A program made the position numbers and the translations under genes. Source: an uncultured Intestinimonas sp. (GTDB lineage Bacteria > Bacillota > Clostridia > Oscillospirales > Oscillospiraceae). From it: 64,000 bases of DNA. The DNA lies in NCBI RefSeq assembly GCF_944387245.1, contig NZ_CALXEE010000002.1:27719-91718 (forward strand), given 5' to 3'. The notes under the pieces are model-generated. The model was not told the DNA's origin. It saw only the letters and a program-made list of their open reading frames with translations, and made no database searches. Of this stretch, positions 63,975 to 64,000 are shown piece after piece. Numbering within the stretch: the first letter of the stretch is position 1; each line of letters opens with the position of its first letter.

Positions 63975-64000
63975 TGTGTATAGCTGCCAAAGAAGGATAA

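Overview
The window looks like chromosome of a GC-rich, spore-forming, anaerobic gut Firmicute of the Oscillospiraceae type (Flavonifractor, Lawsonibacter or Intestinimonas-like). This is inferred from the yaaL-bofA pair, SLH/dockerin surface proteins, acyl-CoA and 2-hydroxyacyl-CoA fermentation enzymes, sigma-54 catabolic operons and strong AGGAGG ribosome sites. No rRNA, tRNA or CRISPR array was seen.

Layout. 1-3.7 kb: a sigma-54 operon for a hydroxy acid (beta-keto acid cleavage enzyme, GntP permease, 3-hydroxyacyl dehydrogenase). 3.7-23 kb, nearly all minus strand: M23 endopeptidase, SLH protein, BofA/YaaL, zinc phospholipase C-like protein, membrane-anchored HTH regulator, complete branched-chain amino acid ABC transporter (livKHMGF), SDR, KdgK-type kinase, and an operon pairing a dockerin-bearing M60 peptidase (1612 aa) with an SLH protein. 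23.2-48.1 kb: a polysaccharide deacetylase gene of the sporulation PdaB type split in two by a 24,052-bp insertion. 48-58.8 kb: host genes for sugar-acid-like catabolism (IlvD/Edd dehydratase, GntP permease, metallohydrolase, PrpR-type activator, IclR regulator, DapA-family lyase, iron alcohol dehydrogenase, beta-hydroxyacid dehydrogenase). 59-64 kb: a large SLH-anchored M14 carboxypeptidase and a formamidase-family protein.

The main discovery is the 24-kb insertion. Its ends carry the same 11 bases (TGGGACGTGGA), it carries a large serine recombinase near its left end, and removing it joins the two deacetylase pieces exactly in frame into a 261-aa protein with all NodB motifs. The insertion cuts inside catalytic motif 4. 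The cargo is two metabolic modules, not phage or conjugation genes. Module 1 has a transporter, acyl-CoA dehydrogenase, 2-hydroxyacyl-CoA dehydratase with its activator, a CoA-transferase, a sigma-54 activator, an MFS carrier and a frameshifted enoate-reductase-type flavoenzyme. Module 2 has a sigma-54 activator, acyl-CoA dehydrogenase, two hydratases, a CoA-transferase and two membrane proteins. A decayed second serine recombinase lies between them. The arrangement recalls the skin and SPbeta elements that interrupt sporulation genes, but with catabolic cargo.

Four near-perfect -24/-12 promoters and three sigma-54 activators make sigma-54 the common control logic for carboxylate use both in the island and in the flanking chromosome.
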